Assembly (NCBI RefSeq): GCF_003144315.1
Contig: NZ_MPDK01000012.1
Span: 1-64,000 of the forward strand
DNA: 64,000 nucleotides
Direction: 5' to 3'
Source of the DNA: Sulfoacidibacillus thermotolerans
GTDB taxonomy: Bacteria > Bacillota > Bacilli > Alicyclobacillales > SLC66
Shown here: positions 62,401-64,000 of the stretch, one piece after another
Layout of the letters: every line of letters starts with the position of its first letter
Numbering within the stretch: position 1 is the stretch's first letter
Notes under the pieces: model-generated
Databases searched by the model: none
Told to the model about the DNA's origin: nothing
What the model saw: the letters and a program-made list of their open reading frames with translations, nothing else
Made by a program: the position numbers and the translations under genes

Positions 62401-64000
62401 GTACGCCCAGTTAACATCAGTCGCATCTTGGCGCTTATGTTACTTGAGCATGTTTTGGAATGCGAACTCGAAAAGAAGTAATTTCGAGCACTCGCCCTTC
62501 CTCTGCTACGAGGGGAAGTGAGCCGAAGCGGCGGTGACTTGCTGGACACTGGCAAAGTGACGAAGTCCGTGGGAAACGGGGTTTGCGGCGAAGCGGTTAC
62601 GCCAAGATGAATCTCTAGGCTAAGTATGGGACGGTTGAGGAACACGAACCTATTTATACGCATCTGTGGGTTGAAATGTCACCCCTGCCTACACCGCTTA
62701 CTAGGCAGGTCTCGAATTCCGTCTCAGACACAGGTAAGGGATGAGGCGGCGATTGTCAGTTGGAAATGTAAGCTAGCCGACATGGTACTACGGGGAGCGC
62801 GTAGCTAGACCGTGGTGTTCGAGACGACTTGCGGCAAGCAAGGATAAAGACTGCGATAGGCAACCTCGCCCATACGCTATAACGTCCAGCATGTGAACTG
62901 GGGAAGGTTTGTACAGATGCCAAGGGAGTGTGCCCCCGATGATGTACAAGCTGGCGGAGCCTCTATAGTAGTCCGAGGCCGTGAAAGACGGTTACATGGC
63001 GAAGAGAGGCAGTTTACGCGGTTTGCTTGGCTAATTAACTGACCATAGTGAGGTGAAGACCTTTGATAATCAGTGAAATGCAAAACAAACTGGCGACATG
63101 GTCAATGGAGAGCAAGGAGCGCAAATTCGACCGCCTCTTGAGACTAGTTGCTGACAGAACATGGCTAAGTGAAGCGGCTCGCATCACACTGTCATCCAGT
63201 GGAGCCCGCACACCAGGCGTAGACCGTGTCGATAAGCGGATGATGGAGGACAATCTCCAACAAGAGCTGGAAACCATACGGGACGAGCTGTTGGCGGGCA
63301 CTTATACTCCCCTTCCAGCGCGTCGAGTCTACATCCCGAAAAAGAACGGCAAGCTCAGACCACTCGGTATTCCCTCCCTACGAGACAGGATTGTACAACG
63401 AGCCATGTTCATGGTGATGGAACCCATTTGGGAAAGTGATTTTCACGCTTACTCTTACGGGTTCAGGCCTTCCCGAAGTGTTCATCATGCGATTCGTACC
63501 GTGAAAAGCCAATTGACAGCCTCAGATAGTCGAGGCAGCGCGGGGCGCTGGGTGATCGAAGGAGACCTAGCGAGCTACTTCGATACGGTTCATCATCGGC
63601 TATTAATGAGGGTCGTTAGCAAACGCATTGCTGATAAACGCTTCTTAACCCTGCTATGGAAATTTATCAAAGCAGGGCACGTTGACAAGGGTCTGTTTCG
63701 TGCATCAAGTGAAGGAGTTCCTCAAGGTGGTGTCATTTCACCTATATTATCCAACATTATGCTCCATGAGTTTGATGCATGGATGGAAGAGAGATATCTG
63801 ACCAAAAAGGTACGAAAAGACAGATGGGCATGGAACGATGGAATTCGTAAACAACGCCCCATCGTTACGAAAGAAAACCGACAGTGGAAGCCTGCGATAT
63901 CCTATTGTCGCTATGCTGATGATTTTCTGGTCATCGTAAAAGGTACCAAGGCTCATGCAGAAATCATGCGTGAAGCTTGCAGGCAGTTTCTTGAGGATAA
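62401..64000 (+). mobile_element. Group II intron, 5' part (continues beyond window)
   Basis: Begins GTACGCCCAGTTAACATCAG, close to the bacterial group II 5' consensus GUGCGCCCAG, immediately after the IS3 orfB codons for DITY. About 660 bases of structured RNA (domain I-III type sequence, with GGGAAACGGGG and GGCGAAGCGG blocks) precede the intron-encoded protein, which starts at 63063. The ribozyme 3' domains V and VI are beyond the right edge. Confidence 0.85.
63063..64000 (+). CDS. ltrA: Group II intron-encoded reverse transcriptase/maturase (partial)
   Basis: At least 312 residues and still open at the window end. TTG 63063 is 7 bases after GAGGTG; ATG 63078 is an alternative. RT motifs in order: TPGVDRVDKRMMEDNL, YTPLPARRVYIPKKNGKLRP, LGIPSLRDRIVQRAMFMVME, YGFRPSRSVHHAI, EGDLASYFDTVHHRLL (catalytic Asp), EGVPQGGVISPILSNIML, and YCRYADDFLVIVKG (YADD). 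The X and endonuclease domains would lie downstream. It assists intron splicing and retrohoming. Confidence 0.93.
   Translation, partial: MIISEMQNKLATWSMESKERKFDRLLRLVADRTWLSEAARITLSSSGARTPGVDRVDKRMMEDNLQQELETIRDELLAGTYTPLPARRVYIPKKNGKLRPLGIPSLRDRIVQRAMFMVMEPIWESDFHAYSYGFRPSRSVHHAIRTVKSQLTASDSRGSAGRWVIEGDLASYFDTVHHRLLMRVVSKRIADKRFLTLLWKFIKAGHVDKGLFRASSEGVPQGGVISPILSNIMLHEFDAWMEERYLTKKVRKDRWAWNDGIRKQRPIVTKENRQWKPAISYCRYADDFLVIVKGTKAHAEIMREACRQFLED

Larger units (their letters stand above)
61648..64000 (+). mobile_element. IS3-family (IS150-like) element interrupted by a group II intron
   Basis: OrfA and the first part of orfB of an IS3 element, followed by the 5' end of a group II intron. The left terminal repeat probably starts at TGGACACAACGAATC (61648), as the spacing to orfA fits, but no right end is visible since the intron runs past 64000. 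Both orfA and the intron lie on the plus strand. Confidence 0.75.

Noticed and set aside
1-64000. CRISPR array, prophage or rRNA operon
   Set aside because: No regularly spaced repeats, phage structural genes or conserved rRNA segments were seen in the window.

Overview
The window reads as a chromosomal segment of an endospore-forming, probably acidophilic member of the Bacilli (Alicyclobacillus/Sulfoacidibacillus-like; this is inferred from gene content, not from a marker gene). The signs are a tricistronic GerA-type germinant receptor, a CymR-type Rrf2 regulator, Gram-positive-type HemY/CgoX, a secreted kumamolisin-like (S53) acid protease and an Est2-like esterase. Very many genes start at TTG or GTG behind strong GGAGG sites. 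I use those starts here because they fit the ribosome binding sites better than the longest open frames.

Layout. 1-6.8 kb: the first codons of cheA, a pirin, glutaminyl-tRNA synthetase, a TnpB remnant, and a biotin ECF transporter (bioY divergent from ecfA1 and a fused ecfA2-ecfT). 6.8-13.6 kb: acetoin-dehydrogenase-type E2, E1beta and E1alpha behind a clear sigma-54 promoter, with the AcoR-type activator and an acetamidase/formamidase upstream. 13.7-18.7 kb: esterase, sedolisin, NhaC antiporter and a haem-oxygenase-like diiron protein. 18.9-23.1 kb: a sugar nucleotidyltransferase, three GT2 glycosyltransferases and two small proteins with a shared C-terminal beta fold, possibly a spore-surface glycosylation locus. 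23.2-26.6 kb: diguanylate cyclase, EAL phosphodiesterase and a further glycosyltransferase. 26.7-35.3 kb: acyl-CoA ligase, two small proteins, a cyclase-family hydrolase, GAF-GGDEF, CymR, a secreted protein and a 979-residue amino-acid-permease/chemoreceptor fusion. 35.7-40.8 kb: CgoX, NadA, NifS and a selenocysteine-containing SelD. 40.9-43.6 kb: HTH-PAS protein, YvyF-like, CheY-like and a second EAL protein under a c-di-GMP-I riboswitch. 43.7-53.9 kb: a 4-hydroxyphenylacetate (hpa) catabolic cluster with LysR and GntR regulators. 54.0-61.5 kb: the GerA operon, an acyltransferase, dienelactone hydrolase, XRE-cupin regulator and AzlDC. 61.6-64 kb: an IS3-family element interrupted by a group II intron that runs off the window.

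The most striking signals are not in the obvious gene list. (1) Both EAL phosphodiesterase genes carry a long poly-G tract (13 and 14 G) inside the 5' coding region at the same aligned position. Both are out of frame as sequenced and both would come into frame with a one-base change, which suggests a pair of phase-variable c-di-GMP phosphodiesterases. One also sits under a c-di-GMP riboswitch with a terminator. (2) A complete YveA-like amino acid permease is fused to a HAMP and methyl-accepting signalling domain. (3) SelD is itself a selenoprotein: an in-frame UGA with a downstream SECIS-like hairpin lies in its catalytic loop. (4) A 40-bp perfect palindrome covers the core promoter of the hpa operon.
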